Source: an uncultured Roseburia sp.
GTDB taxonomy: Bacteria > Bacillota > Clostridia > Lachnospirales > Lachnospiraceae
Reading direction: 5' to 3'
Length of the DNA: 64,000 bases
Assembly: GCA_900548205.1 (NCBI GenBank)
Contig: URJS01000003.1
Span: forward strand, 14,409 to 78,408
Shown here: positions 34,364-42,807 of the stretch, piece after piece
Position numbering within the stretch: the stretch's first letter is position 1
Layout of the letters: every line of letters begins with the position of its first letter
The notes under the pieces: model-generated
What the model was told of the DNA's origin: nothing
What the model saw: only the letters and a program-made list of their open reading frames with translations
Databases searched by the model: none
Translations under genes and position numbers: made by a program

Positions 34364-35344
34364 TTGCTTATCGTTGTAAAAATTTTTGCGGTAATCTATC
34401 TGTGGCTGATCTTTCCGCTTCTGCTGGGGAGCGTATGGAGAAAACCGGATGGCAAAATGAGAAATCAGCTTCTGATCAGCTACCTGACCGGACTTGTCAC
34501 ACAGTGGGCGATATTTTTTGTGCTGGCAAAATGGGCGATTGACAGGGAGCTGCCGGTGCAGGAGCTTGGAAGGCTCTGGATGATCTGCCAGCTGGCGCTG
34601 ACCGTGTTTGCGGTGGCGTGGGGCATAAAAAGACGTATTTTTAGACGGAAGCGCCTTGTCTGGAAATGGGAGTGGCTTGGGCAGGGAGCCGCGCTGCTTA
34701 TTCTCATAGGACTGGCGTTTGTGTTTGGGGGCAGCGGTCAGAAGGAATATACGGCGGAGGCGGCGCTTACGATGTATGCCACAGATACCCTGTATGTCTA
34801 TGATCCGACGACCGGAAAGGGGGCACAGGAGATGCTTCCCGTGCAGATCGAGGAGCTGAAAGCGGCGGCACAGTCTCCGATGGAGGCATATTATGCGGTG
34901 AACGGACGGATATGCAGATTAAATCCGGTAAAGCTGATGAAGCTTTTGCTCCCTGTTTTTTTGATGACGTTTTATTATGGCGTATATCACATCTGGGCGT
35001 TTGAGCTGTTTGGCAGAAATAAGCGCAAGCGGGTGCTGTTCCAGTGTATTTTATGGCTGTTATATGTGTCTGTGTTGTTTTCGGACCGGGCGGCCATGGT
35101 GCAGATTTTTGCAAGCTGTTGGAATGGAGAGACACTGTTTTTTGCGGGATTGCTGCCGTTTGCAGTGTGGCTTTTGCAAAGAAAGGAAAATCGCCTGATG
35201 TGGGGACTGTCTTATCTGGTCTGTGCCGGCGCAGGGCAGCTTTTGTATCAGCACGGTGGATTTATCATAACGTTTCTCTGGGCGGTGGCGGCGATCGCAG
35301 AATGGATAAAGGGAGAATGGAAAAAGGATGATAGAAGCATTTGA
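34364..35344 (+). CDS. Membrane protein, first half of split GT-C-like pair 3
   Basis: Polytopic protein of 326 residues using a TTG start, with GGAGG (34350-34354) upstream. About eight hydrophobic segments; the loop after the fourth carries ALTMYATDTLYVYDPTTGKG, corresponding to DTMYIDDPISG of pair 1. The following NPVKLMKLLLPVFLMTFYYGVYHI and FASCWNGETLFFAGLLPFAVWLL align with the same landmarks in the other two first halves. The partner gene begins 17 bases before this gene ends, so translation is coupled. Function not established. Confidence 0.66.
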   Translation: MLIVVKIFAVIYLWLIFPLLLGSVWRKPDGKMRNQLLISYLTGLVTQWAIFFVLAKWAIDRELPVQELGRLWMICQLALTVFAVAWGIKRRIFRRKRLVWKWEWLGQGAALLILIGLAFVFGGSGQKEYTAEAALTMYATDTLYVYDPTTGKGAQEMLPVQIEELKAAAQSPMEAYYAVNGRICRLNPVKLMKLLLPVFLMTFYYGVYHIWAFELFGRNKRKRVLFQCILWLLYVSVLFSDRAAMVQIFASCWNGETLFFAGLLPFAVWLLQRKENRLMWGLSYLVCAGAGQLLYQHGGFIITFLWAVAAIAEWIKGEWKKDDRSI

Positions 35345-36119
35345 GGCGTTAAGAGAGCAATTTCATACCTTTGGGACAAGCAGCATCAGTCCGGCGCTGG
35401 CGGGGGCTGTGCTGTTGTTTTGCATGGCGCAGCGGGAACGGCTAAGAGGCGGTGCCAAAAATCTGACGCAGTATGGGATGTTGATTTTTTTGCTTTTGGC
35501 AAATCCGTTCGGCTATGAGATCATCCGCTCCTTTTGGATGGAGGACTATTGGAAGCTGTTTATGGCGGCGCTTCCCTTTGTGTTTGTGGCGTTTGCCGCA
35601 ACACAGCTTGCCGCAGGCTTAAAGAGTGTTTTAAAGGGTGCGGTGATGCTTGTCTGCTGCATAGGCGTGATCGCAGCCGCTTCGTTTTTTACATTTGACG
35701 GGAAGCCGGTGCAGGCGGTGAATGATCGGGGGCAGCAGGAGCGCGAGGCCGCGGCGGTGAATGAGCTCATTCAGACCTCCGGCATTGTGCCGCAGAATAT
35801 GATCGCGCCGAGAGAAATCTGCGGGCTGATCCGGGAGGTGAACCCTCAGGTGAAGCTGATGTACGGGGAAGCCATGATCGAGAAAATGGTGGATAAGACG
35901 CTGCAGCTTGAGGATGAGGAAATGCAGAGATTTGTGGATCTGTGCACCGCGATCGTTGCCGTTCCGTCTGCGGTAGAGTATCAGATCCAGGCGGCGGATC
36001 TGTACGGAGGGAACTGCATTTTGCTGGAAACGGAGTACGAGGACGCCGCGCAGCTTACGCAGGCGGGCTTTGTCTGCGTGGGAAGAACAGAGAAATATGC
36101 CTTGTATTTCAGGCAATAA
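35328..36119 (+). CDS. Membrane protein, second half of split GT-C-like pair 3
   Basis: Protein of 263 residues overlapping its partner by 17 bases. Hydrophobic segments include LIFLLLANPFGYEIIRSF and YWKLFMAALPFVFVAFAA, the counterparts of the NP and W-MLP helices of pairs 1 and 2. The C-terminal soluble domain has MIAPREICGLIREVNPQVKLMYGE and ends GFVCVGRTEKYALYFRQ, again matching the other second halves in position and pattern. It is the last gene before the promoter of the second initiating transferase. Membrane-associated partner protein of unknown substrate. Confidence 0.64.
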   Translation: MIEAFEALREQFHTFGTSSISPALAGAVLLFCMAQRERLRGGAKNLTQYGMLIFLLLANPFGYEIIRSFWMEDYWKLFMAALPFVFVAFAATQLAAGLKSVLKGAVMLVCCIGVIAAASFFTFDGKPVQAVNDRGQQEREAAAVNELIQTSGIVPQNMIAPREICGLIREVNPQVKLMYGEAMIEKMVDKTLQLEDEEMQRFVDLCTAIVAVPSAVEYQIQAADLYGGNCILLETEYEDAAQLTQAGFVCVGRTEKYALYFRQ

Positions 36120-36139
36120 AAATATAGGCAACATAAATA

Positions 36140-36168
36140 TAGATATTGCAGATTGTCTATGCTATAAT
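36140..36168 (+). promoter_or_regulatory. Promoter of the second initiating-transferase operon
   Basis: The -10 TATAAT (36163-36168) is consensus and extended by TG one base upstream (TGCTATAAT). TAGATA (36140-36145) lies 17 bases away as a four-of-six -35. It sits in the only sizeable gap (90 bases) before 36210, suggesting a new operon starts here. Confidence 0.65.
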
Positions 36169-36209
36169 AGCAAAGTATATGTCTTGTTGAGAAAGAGGGA
36201 CGAATGTAA

Positions 36210-37559
36210 ATGAGGATCAAAGAACAATACAAGCATTTGCTCAATTACAGCGCCAATTTAATATCCTTGGCGGTAGAGGGAGCTGCCTTTGCCTTTATCT
36301 GGTACAACGTGTATGAGGACTCCTACGGATTTTTCCGGAGAGGAAACTGGGCAGTGGTCGGTTTATATGTATTGATCATTTTCTTTTTTACAAAGGTATT
36401 GGGCGGATATAATATCGGCTATATGAGAATTGCGGATATTGCGCTGTCTCACGTCCTGTCGATTTTGCTAAGCGGCGTGATCGGTTATCTGGAGCTGTGC
36501 CTCATCTGCCGGGATTATGTCAGCGTGAATCCTGTGCTTGGTGTTATGATCTTTGAGATCCTATTTATTCTGCCATGGATCTATGTGGTGAGAAAAATAT
36601 ATACATGGCTTTATCCGCCGCGTCAGATGCTTGTGATTTACGGGGAGTATTCTCCCGATGACCTGATCGCGAAGATCAATACAAGGAAGGATAAGTACAA
36701 CATCTGTGAATCTGTCAGCTACCGGATTGGGTATCAAAGCCTGTATCCGATGATCCGTCAATACAATGCGGTCGTGCTCTGCGATCTGCCGTCACAGGCA
36801 AGAAATCAGATCATGAAGTATTGCTATCAGGAGTCGGTCCGCACCTATGTGACGCCGAAGATTTCAGATATTCTGTTTCGCGGAGCAGACGATATCCACC
36901 TGTTTGACACCCCACTTTTATTATCCAGAAATCAGGGGCTGTCAATCAATCAGAGGATCGTAAAGCGCATTTGCGATGTGCTGCTTTCTCTGATCGGAAT
37001 TATTCTGGCATCTCCGTTTATGCTTTTGATCGCGCTTGCGGTAAAGCTTTACGACAGAGGTCCGGTGCTTTATAAGCAGGAGCGTCTGACGAGAGACGGC
37101 CGTCCGTTTCTGATCTATAAGTTCCGAAGCATGGAGATGGATTCGGAAAAGAACGGCGCCAGACTTGCGGCGAAGGGGGACAAGCGTGTCACTCCGGTGG
37201 GACGGGTGATCCGCAATATTCATTTTGACGAGCTGCCGCAGCTTTTTAATATTTTAAAGGGTGATATGTCGATGGTCGGACCAAGACCGGAGCGGCAGGA
37301 GATTTCGGATAAGTATGAGGAGACGATTCCCGAGTTTGTGCTGCGCACAAAGGTGAAAGCAGGTCTGACCGGCTATGCGCAGGTATACGGAAAATATAAC
37401 ACGATGCCGTATGATAAGCTGAAGCTTGATCTGACCTATATCGAGAATTATTCTCTGTGGCTTGATATTAAGATCCTGCTGCTGACCTTTAAGATTTTAT
37501 TCCAGAAGGAAAATACGGAAGGGGTCGACGAGGAGCAGCAGACCGCGATGAAGCGCTAG
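36210..37559 (+). CDS. Polyprenyl-phosphate sugar-1-phosphate transferase (initiating), copy 2
   Basis: Second initiating transferase, 449 residues: about four N-terminal membrane helices, a Rossmann-like middle domain (about 140-245), another helix, then the catalytic domain with YKQERLTRDGRPFLIYKFRSM, RNIHFDELPQLFNILKGDMSMVG, PRPERQEI and KAGLTGYAQVYGKYNT. The Asp-Glu pair and PRP loop are intact. It is clearly diverged from the copy at 14496 (PRPER against RPPTV, end motif GYAQV against GLWQV), as in EpsL/CpsE-type versus WbaP-type enzymes, suggesting a different sugar or glycan. It has its own promoter and heads a run of GT2, exporter and galactofuranose genes. Confidence 0.92.
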   Translation: MRIKEQYKHLLNYSANLISLAVEGAAFAFIWYNVYEDSYGFFRRGNWAVVGLYVLIIFFFTKVLGGYNIGYMRIADIALSHVLSILLSGVIGYLELCLICRDYVSVNPVLGVMIFEILFILPWIYVVRKIYTWLYPPRQMLVIYGEYSPDDLIAKINTRKDKYNICESVSYRIGYQSLYPMIRQYNAVVLCDLPSQARNQIMKYCYQESVRTYVTPKISDILFRGADDIHLFDTPLLLSRNQGLSINQRIVKRICDVLLSLIGIILASPFMLLIALAVKLYDRGPVLYKQERLTRDGRPFLIYKFRSMEMDSEKNGARLAAKGDKRVTPVGRVIRNIHFDELPQLFNILKGDMSMVGPRPERQEISDKYEETIPEFVLRTKVKAGLTGYAQVYGKYNTMPYDKLKLDLTYIENYSLWLDIKILLLTFKILFQKENTEGVDEEQQTAMKR

Positions 37560-37567
37560 GTGATGAG

Positions 37568-38377
37568 ATGGGATTTTCAGTATTAATGTCAGTGTACTGC
37601 AAAGAAAAACCGGAATATTTAAGGCAGGCGTTTGAGAGCCTGTTGTCCCAGACGCTGCTGCCCGACGAGGTTGTGCTGATCAAGGATGGTCCTCTGACAG
37701 AGGCGTTAGAAGCAGTCATCGCAGATCAGAAAGAGCGCTTTGCGCGCATGGTCGTGTTTGCGTTTGAGGAAAACGTACAGCTTGGAAGGGCGCTGGCAAA
37801 GGGCGTAAAATTATGCACCATGGAGCTGATCGCGCGGATGGATACGGACGATGTTGCGCTGCCCGATCGGTTCGCACATCAGTATACATTTTTGCAGCAG
37901 CATCCGGAGGTCTCCGTTGTGGGCGGCTGGATGGAAGAATTTAACGATGAGGGGACTTATCAAAGCGTTAAGCAGATGCCGGAGAAAAATGAGGAAATCC
38001 GTAGATACGGGCGTTACCGCAATCCGGTCAACCACATGACGGTTATGATGCGGAAGGACGATGTGCTTCGGGCAGGAAATTACCGTCACTTTCCGTATTT
38101 GGAGGATTATGAGCTGTGGAGCAGAATGCTTGCGGACGGTATGGTGTTTTATAATCTGCAGGAGGTGCTTGTGCGTATGCGAAATAACAGCGATGTGTAT
38201 GAACGGCGCGGCGGGATTGCCTATGCGCGCAATTATTTTGCACTGCGCAGGGAGCAGCGTGCGCTTGGGCGTCTGACACGCGGCGAGTATCTTGTTTCGT
38301 TGTGCTTAACCTTTGGGATCACGCTGCAGCCCGGATTTTTAAGAAAATTGATTTATCGAAGATTATTGCGTAAATAA
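37568..38377 (+). CDS. Glycosyltransferase family 2
   Basis: GT-A transferase of 269 residues: SVLMSVYCKEKPEYLRQAFESL, VVLIKDGPLT and the metal site LIARMDTDDVALPDRF are standard for capsule GT2 enzymes of the EpsE/amylovoran type. NPVNHMTVMMRKDDVLRAG and FPYLEDYELWSRMLADG form the acceptor side with the catalytic acidic residue in EDYELW. It begins 8 bases after the initiating transferase, so it may add the second sugar. No membrane helix is seen. Confidence 0.9.
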   Translation: MGFSVLMSVYCKEKPEYLRQAFESLLSQTLLPDEVVLIKDGPLTEALEAVIADQKERFARMVVFAFEENVQLGRALAKGVKLCTMELIARMDTDDVALPDRFAHQYTFLQQHPEVSVVGGWMEEFNDEGTYQSVKQMPEKNEEIRRYGRYRNPVNHMTVMMRKDDVLRAGNYRHFPYLEDYELWSRMLADGMVFYNLQEVLVRMRNNSDVYERRGGIAYARNYFALRREQRALGRLTRGEYLVSLCLTFGITLQPGFLRKLIYRRLLRK

Positions 38378-38386
38378 GAGGACGTT

Positions 38387-39379
38387 ATGGGAAAAATATT
38401 GAGTATTGCAGTACCGGCATACAATGTAGAAAAATATTTGGAGCGATGCCTACAGTCGTTGGAGGTGGAGGAGTTTCTCACAAAGCTTGAGGTTTTGATC
38501 ATCAACGACGGCTCCGTCGATGCGACGCCGGAGATTGCAAAGCGGTACTGCGAGAAATATCCGCAGACGTATTTTTTATATAACAAGGAAAACGGCGGGC
38601 ATGGATCTGGGATCAATTATGGCATTCAGAACGCAACGGGGAAATATTTTAAGGTGGTGGACGGCGACGACTGGCTGAATACGAAGGAGCTGCCGGAGTT
38701 TTTACGGCTTTTGGAGGCTTCGGATGCCGATATTGTGGCGGCGGATTTTTTGTGTGTGGAGGATGAGACAGATCGGATTTTGCAGGAAAGATACTGCACA
38801 AAGAAAGAAAGCCAATATGGAAGCCTGTGCGAGTTCTCCAAAGGCGAGGTCGACGAGGTGATCAAAATGCATGCGCTCACGATCCGCACAAGCATTTTAA
38901 AGGAGCACGGGATCACGATCGACGAGCATTGCTATTATGTGGACTGCGAGTATATCACCTATCCGGTTCCTTATGCCGGAACGGTCTATTTTTATCATAA
39001 GTTTATTTATATGTATCGTCTGGGAAGAAACGGGCAGAGCATGGAGATTCGGAGCATGCAAAGAAACCGGGCGCAGCATATGCAGGTGTTAAGCAGTCTG
39101 TTAAGCTTTTATGATAAACTTCCCGCCCTGTCGGAGGGAAAGCGGGCTTATATCGAACGATGTATTGCGCAGGTGGTGGAGAATCAGTTTCAGATTTATA
39201 TCAGCATGGGCGTTCAGAAGGGCATTTTTTCGGAGCTAAGGCGCTGGGATGAGGCGCTCAAAAAAAATTATCCGCGCATCTATGCGGCGACAAGAAAGAA
39301 AAGTATTACGTTGCTTCGGCGGACAGGGTATCTGGCGCTCCCGTTCGGCACATTTGTATACCGGCTGGTAAAGGGGTAA
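38387..39379 (+). CDS. Glycosyltransferase family 2
   Basis: GT-A transferase of 330 residues. SIAVPAYNVEKYLERCLQSL, LIINDGSVDATPEIAKRY and the donor/metal site FKVVDGDDWLNTKELPEFL are clear. The remainder (from about residue 120) is a helical region with TIRTSILKEHGITIDEHCYYVDCEY that differs from short GT2 enzymes but is common in Lachnospiraceae glycan loci. It follows the previous GT2 gene by 9 bases. A strong promoter lies just after it, so it may end the transcript led by 36210 or read into the exporter genes. Confidence 0.9.
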   Translation: MGKILSIAVPAYNVEKYLERCLQSLEVEEFLTKLEVLIINDGSVDATPEIAKRYCEKYPQTYFLYNKENGGHGSGINYGIQNATGKYFKVVDGDDWLNTKELPEFLRLLEASDADIVAADFLCVEDETDRILQERYCTKKESQYGSLCEFSKGEVDEVIKMHALTIRTSILKEHGITIDEHCYYVDCEYITYPVPYAGTVYFYHKFIYMYRLGRNGQSMEIRSMQRNRAQHMQVLSSLLSFYDKLPALSEGKRAYIERCIAQVVENQFQIYISMGVQKGIFSELRRWDEALKKNYPRIYAATRKKSITLLRRTGYLALPFGTFVYRLVKG

Positions 39380-39391
39380 CACAGGGAAATA

Positions 39392-39420
39392 TTGCCAAGC
39401 GCCGGAAGATACGGTATAAT
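39392..39420 (+). promoter_or_regulatory. Promoter of the second exporter/galactofuranose operon
   Basis: TTGCCA (39392-39397) and consensus TATAAT (39415-39420) are separated by exactly 17 bases in the 72-base gap before the permease gene. One of the best promoters in the window, indicating independent expression of the exporter and Galf genes. Confidence 0.75.
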
Positions 39421-39451
39421 TTCGTTACTATTTTGTGAGAGGTTCTAAAAG

Positions 39452-40225
39452 ATGAAGAAAAAGGGTTTGGTAGCTTACAAGGATCTGATGTATGAGCTGG
39501 TAGCAAAGGATATTAAGCTAAAGTATCGCAGAAGCATTTTGGGATATTTGTGGAGTATCTTAAATCCGCTGATGATCATGCTCGTCATGGTGCTGGTGTT
39601 TTCCAGCATTTTTCGCTTTGATGTCGAAAATTATCCGGTCTATCTGATCATCGGACAGACGATTTATAATTATGTGACAAATGCGACAAATCATGCCATG
39701 TATTCGATCACGGACAACAGCTCTCTTTTGAAAAAGGTCTATGTGCCCAAATATATTTTCCCGTTTTCTAAGGTGACGAGCGATATGGTTGATTTTCTGT
39801 TTTCGCTTGGCGCGATGGTTTTGGTTATGGTGATCACGCAAACAGAGTTTTCGATGTATCTGGTACTTCTGCCGTATGTCGCGCTGCAGCTATATGTGTT
39901 TACTCTCGGAATGAGCCTGTTTTTGTCGCAGGCGACTGTATTTTTCCGTGATATGAGATATATTTACGCAGTATTTTTGACGGCATGGATGTATGCGACG
40001 CCGATTTTCTATCCGGTAAGTATTCTGCCGCCGAAAATCCAGTGGGTTGTGACGCATCTAAATCCGTTGTACTATTATATAGAACAATTCCGGTGCATTG
40101 TGCTGGAGCGTGCGATGCCTTCCTTCCAGCTGTTTTACAGAGGGTGCATCATTTCGCTGCTTGTCTTTGCGATCGGGGCATGGTTTTTCCGAAAGAATCA
40201 GAATAAGTTTATTTTGTACATTTAA
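39452..40225 (+). CDS. wzm: ABC-2 glycan exporter permease (Wzm-like), system 2
   Basis: Membrane half of a second polysaccharide exporter, 257 residues with about six hydrophobic segments. The N-terminal YELVAKDIKLKYRRSILGYLWSILNPL and the late TVFFRDMRYIYAVFLTAWMYATPIFYP and HLNPLYYYIEQFR are family landmarks, shared with mycobacterial galactan exporters and teichoic acid exporters. It starts 32 bases after the TATAAT element and is followed 18 bases later by its ATPase. Adjacent galactofuranosyltransferase genes point to a Galf-containing cargo. Confidence 0.9.
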   Translation: MKKKGLVAYKDLMYELVAKDIKLKYRRSILGYLWSILNPLMIMLVMVLVFSSIFRFDVENYPVYLIIGQTIYNYVTNATNHAMYSITDNSSLLKKVYVPKYIFPFSKVTSDMVDFLFSLGAMVLVMVITQTEFSMYLVLLPYVALQLYVFTLGMSLFLSQATVFFRDMRYIYAVFLTAWMYATPIFYPVSILPPKIQWVVTHLNPLYYYIEQFRCIVLERAMPSFQLFYRGCIISLLVFAIGAWFFRKNQNKFILYI

Positions 40226-40243
40226 AGGGAGAGACACAAACTG

Positions 40244-40981
40244 ATGGATGAAAAGTATATGATTGACGTCGATAATGTTACGGTCCGGTTTAATATGGCG
40301 TCGGAAAAGGTAGATAATCTCAAGGAATATTTTGTAAAAATGTTAAAGCACCAGCTAATGTTTCAGGAGTTTCTGGCGCTTAAGGATGTGTCGCTTAAGA
40401 TCAGACCGGGCGAGGCATGGGGCTTGGTCGGCACGAACGGAGCGGGAAAGTCAACGATGCTAAAGCTTATCAGCGGCATTTTAACGCCGCATAAGGGCAG
40501 CGTGCAGGTGAACGGAACGATCGCGCCGCTCATTGAGCTTGGGGCAGGGTTTGATATGGAGCTGACGGCAAGAGAGAATATCTATCTGAATGGCACATTG
40601 CTGGGGCATTCCAGAAGGTTTATGGACGAGCATTTTGACGAGATCGTAGAGTTTGCAGAGCTTTGGGATTTTTTAGATGTTCCGATCAAGAATTATTCCT
40701 CCGGTATGCAGGCGAGAATCGGATTTTCCATTGCGACGATGGTAAGACCGGACATCCTGATCGTGGATGAGGTTTTGTCAGTCGGAGATTTTAAGTTCCG
40801 GGAAAAATGTAATGCGCGTATGGAGGAGATGCTCTCGTCGGGAACGACGCTGCTATTGGTATCGCATTCGATGGAGGATATTTTGAAGCTTTGCGATCAT
40901 GCGGCATGGCTGGATAAGGGCGTGCTGAAAATGAGCGGCGATGTGCAGGCGGTAACGGAGGCATATGTCAAAGGAGTATAG
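40244..40981 (+). CDS. wzt: ABC glycan exporter ATPase, system 2 (no C-terminal domain)
   Basis: ATPase of 245 residues: GTNGAGKST (Walker A), YSSGMQARIGFS signature, ILIVDEVLSVGD (Walker B) and LVSHS switch region. It ends soon after the ABC core (AYVKGV), unlike the 428-residue ATPase of system 1 that carries a Wzt-type glycan-recognition domain. This short form matches exporters that move chains without end-cap recognition, such as those for mycobacterial galactan or K. pneumoniae O2a galactan. Gene order ATPase-GlfT-Glf supports galactan export. Confidence 0.92.
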   Translation: MDEKYMIDVDNVTVRFNMASEKVDNLKEYFVKMLKHQLMFQEFLALKDVSLKIRPGEAWGLVGTNGAGKSTMLKLISGILTPHKGSVQVNGTIAPLIELGAGFDMELTARENIYLNGTLLGHSRRFMDEHFDEIVEFAELWDFLDVPIKNYSSGMQARIGFSIATMVRPDILIVDEVLSVGDFKFREKCNARMEEMLSSGTTLLLVSHSMEDILKLCDHAAWLDKGVLKMSGDVQAVTEAYVKGV

Positions 40982-40986
40982 GCGGG

Positions 40987-42807
40987 ATGCAGATCCAAAA
41001 AATTGAATTTCCAAAGGGTATGGAAGCGGACATGGGGAAGCTGTACCTGCATGGGTCAGAGAACGGCATACAAATGACGGAAACGGGAGGAGTGAAGGTG
41101 CGTGATCCCGGCTTTGTCCGCTTTGATACTTATTTTAATGCAGTTTCGATTGAAAAATGGAAATACTATACAGAATTAAAGCAGTTGGCGTTCTGCTTTG
41201 AGGCAGCGGGAGATTTTTTGCTGACGGTGTGGAATGCGTGGGAGAAAGAGGATGGAACGCTGGAAAAAGCGAAGCTTGTCTCTCTTTCCGCCGCAGAGGA
41301 GCAAAGGGCGGCGTACCGGATAGAGATTCCGCTGGATCGATGTGAGAGGGGCATTCTCTATGCAGAATTGAAAGCGTCGCAGGGAGAGGAAGCGGTCTTT
41401 TACGGCGGTGAGTATGTGACAGAGCAGAATGCAGTGCAGGACATTGCATTGGCGGTCGCGATCTGCACCTATAAAAGAGAGAAGTATCTCTATCGAAATC
41501 TGGATCTGCTGTATCAAAGGCTGTGGGAGAATGAGGATTCCGTTCTGTATCATAAGCTGCACACGATCGTTGTCGATAACGGAAGGTCGATCGCACCGGA
41601 GAAAACGTGGGAGGGACTTTCTGTTTATCCAAATAAAAATGCGGGAGGTGCGGCGGGCTTTACAAGAGGGATCATAGAGGCAAAAAGGAATGGGAGCTTT
41701 ACGCATATACTTCTGATGGATGACGATGTACGGATAAATCCGGCTGCGCTTGAGCGCACCTATGTATTTCTTAGCATGCTAAAGCCTGCGTATCGGGATG
41801 CGATGGTCGGCGGCGCGATGCTCCGTCTTGATTATGGTTTCGTGCAGCAGGAAGCGGGCGGCTGCTACCGGGCGGGGCGCATCACCTCGCTTCACACCGG
41901 AGTTGATCTGCGGGAGGCGGAAGCAGTCATAAAAAATGAAAGCCTTGAAAGGGCGGATTACAATGCGTGGTGGTACTGCTGTATTCCCATGCATGTGATA
42001 GAAAAAGTAGGACTGCCGCTGCCGTTGTTTCTTCACAATGACGATGTTGAGTACGGACTGCGCTGCGGTACGGAGATTATCCGAATGAATGGAATCTGCG
42101 TCTGGCATGCGGCATTTGAGCATAAGCGCCCTTCGGCAAATGAGTATTACGACGTTCGCAATGCGCTGATCGTAAATGCGCTGTATGGGCAGGATGAGAG
42201 CGGCAGCGGTGCGGTTTATATGGTCGTGCGGCGTATGCTCACAAATCTGTTCCGCTACCGCTATCGTGACATCAGACTGAGTGCGCGCGCCGTAAAGGAC
42301 TTTTTGCGCGGACCAAAGTGGCTTATGGAGCAGGATGCCGAGAAGCTTCATCAGGAGATTGTCGCGGCGGGCTACCGTTACTGTGAGGAGTATGAGGGGC
42401 AATGGGAGGAGCGAAACAAGGAGGTGCTTGCCGGGCTTTTGGCAGGAAGAAGTAATTCGAGTCAGATCGAACGAAGGAAGCTGCTCTCCCTGAACGGCTG
42501 GCTGCTTCCGGCAAGGAAAGACGATGCTCCGACGCCGGTGATGGCAGGGGACAGCCCCCATGCGTGCTACCGCAGAAGGCGGGTGTTTATCTATGATCCC
42601 GACACGGGACTGGGATTTTATACAGGAAAAGAGATCAGAGAGCTGTTTTCCCTTGTGGGAACGGTTTTTAGAATTTATATGGAACTGAAAAAACATTACA
42701 AGCCTGTGGTGAAAGCATATTGTGCGCACAGGAAGGAGCTTGGCTCGGAGACATTTTGGAGCAGATATTTAGAGTTAGGAGGACGTCAAAATGAAAACAA
42801 GTTATGA
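40987..42807 (+). CDS. GlfT2-like galactofuranosyltransferase, copy 1
   Basis: Protein of 606 residues organised like mycobacterial GlfT2: an N-terminal beta-sandwich (about 1-150), a GT-A domain starting AVAICTYKREKYLYRNL with YPNKNAGGAAGFTRG and the DDD metal site in HILLMDDDVRINP, the acceptor motifs YNAWWYCCIPM and FLHNDDVEYGLR, and WHAAFEHKRPSANEYYDVRN, then a helical C-terminal part. Such enzymes polymerise galactofuranose from UDP-Galf. It overlaps the UDP-galactopyranose mutase gene by 17 bases and a second GlfT2-like gene follows that. Alternating linkages or separate primer and polymer roles for the two are possible. Confidence 0.9.
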   Translation: MQIQKIEFPKGMEADMGKLYLHGSENGIQMTETGGVKVRDPGFVRFDTYFNAVSIEKWKYYTELKQLAFCFEAAGDFLLTVWNAWEKEDGTLEKAKLVSLSAAEEQRAAYRIEIPLDRCERGILYAELKASQGEEAVFYGGEYVTEQNAVQDIALAVAICTYKREKYLYRNLDLLYQRLWENEDSVLYHKLHTIVVDNGRSIAPEKTWEGLSVYPNKNAGGAAGFTRGIIEAKRNGSFTHILLMDDDVRINPAALERTYVFLSMLKPAYRDAMVGGAMLRLDYGFVQQEAGGCYRAGRITSLHTGVDLREAEAVIKNESLERADYNAWWYCCIPMHVIEKVGLPLPLFLHNDDVEYGLRCGTEIIRMNGICVWHAAFEHKRPSANEYYDVRNALIVNALYGQDESGSGAVYMVVRRMLTNLFRYRYRDIRLSARAVKDFLRGPKWLMEQDAEKLHQEIVAAGYRYCEEYEGQWEERNKEVLAGLLAGRSNSSQIERRKLLSLNGWLLPARKDDAPTPVMAGDSPHACYRRRRVFIYDPDTGLGFYTGKEIRELFSLVGTVFRIYMELKKHYKPVVKAYCAHRKELGSETFWSRYLELGGRQNENKL

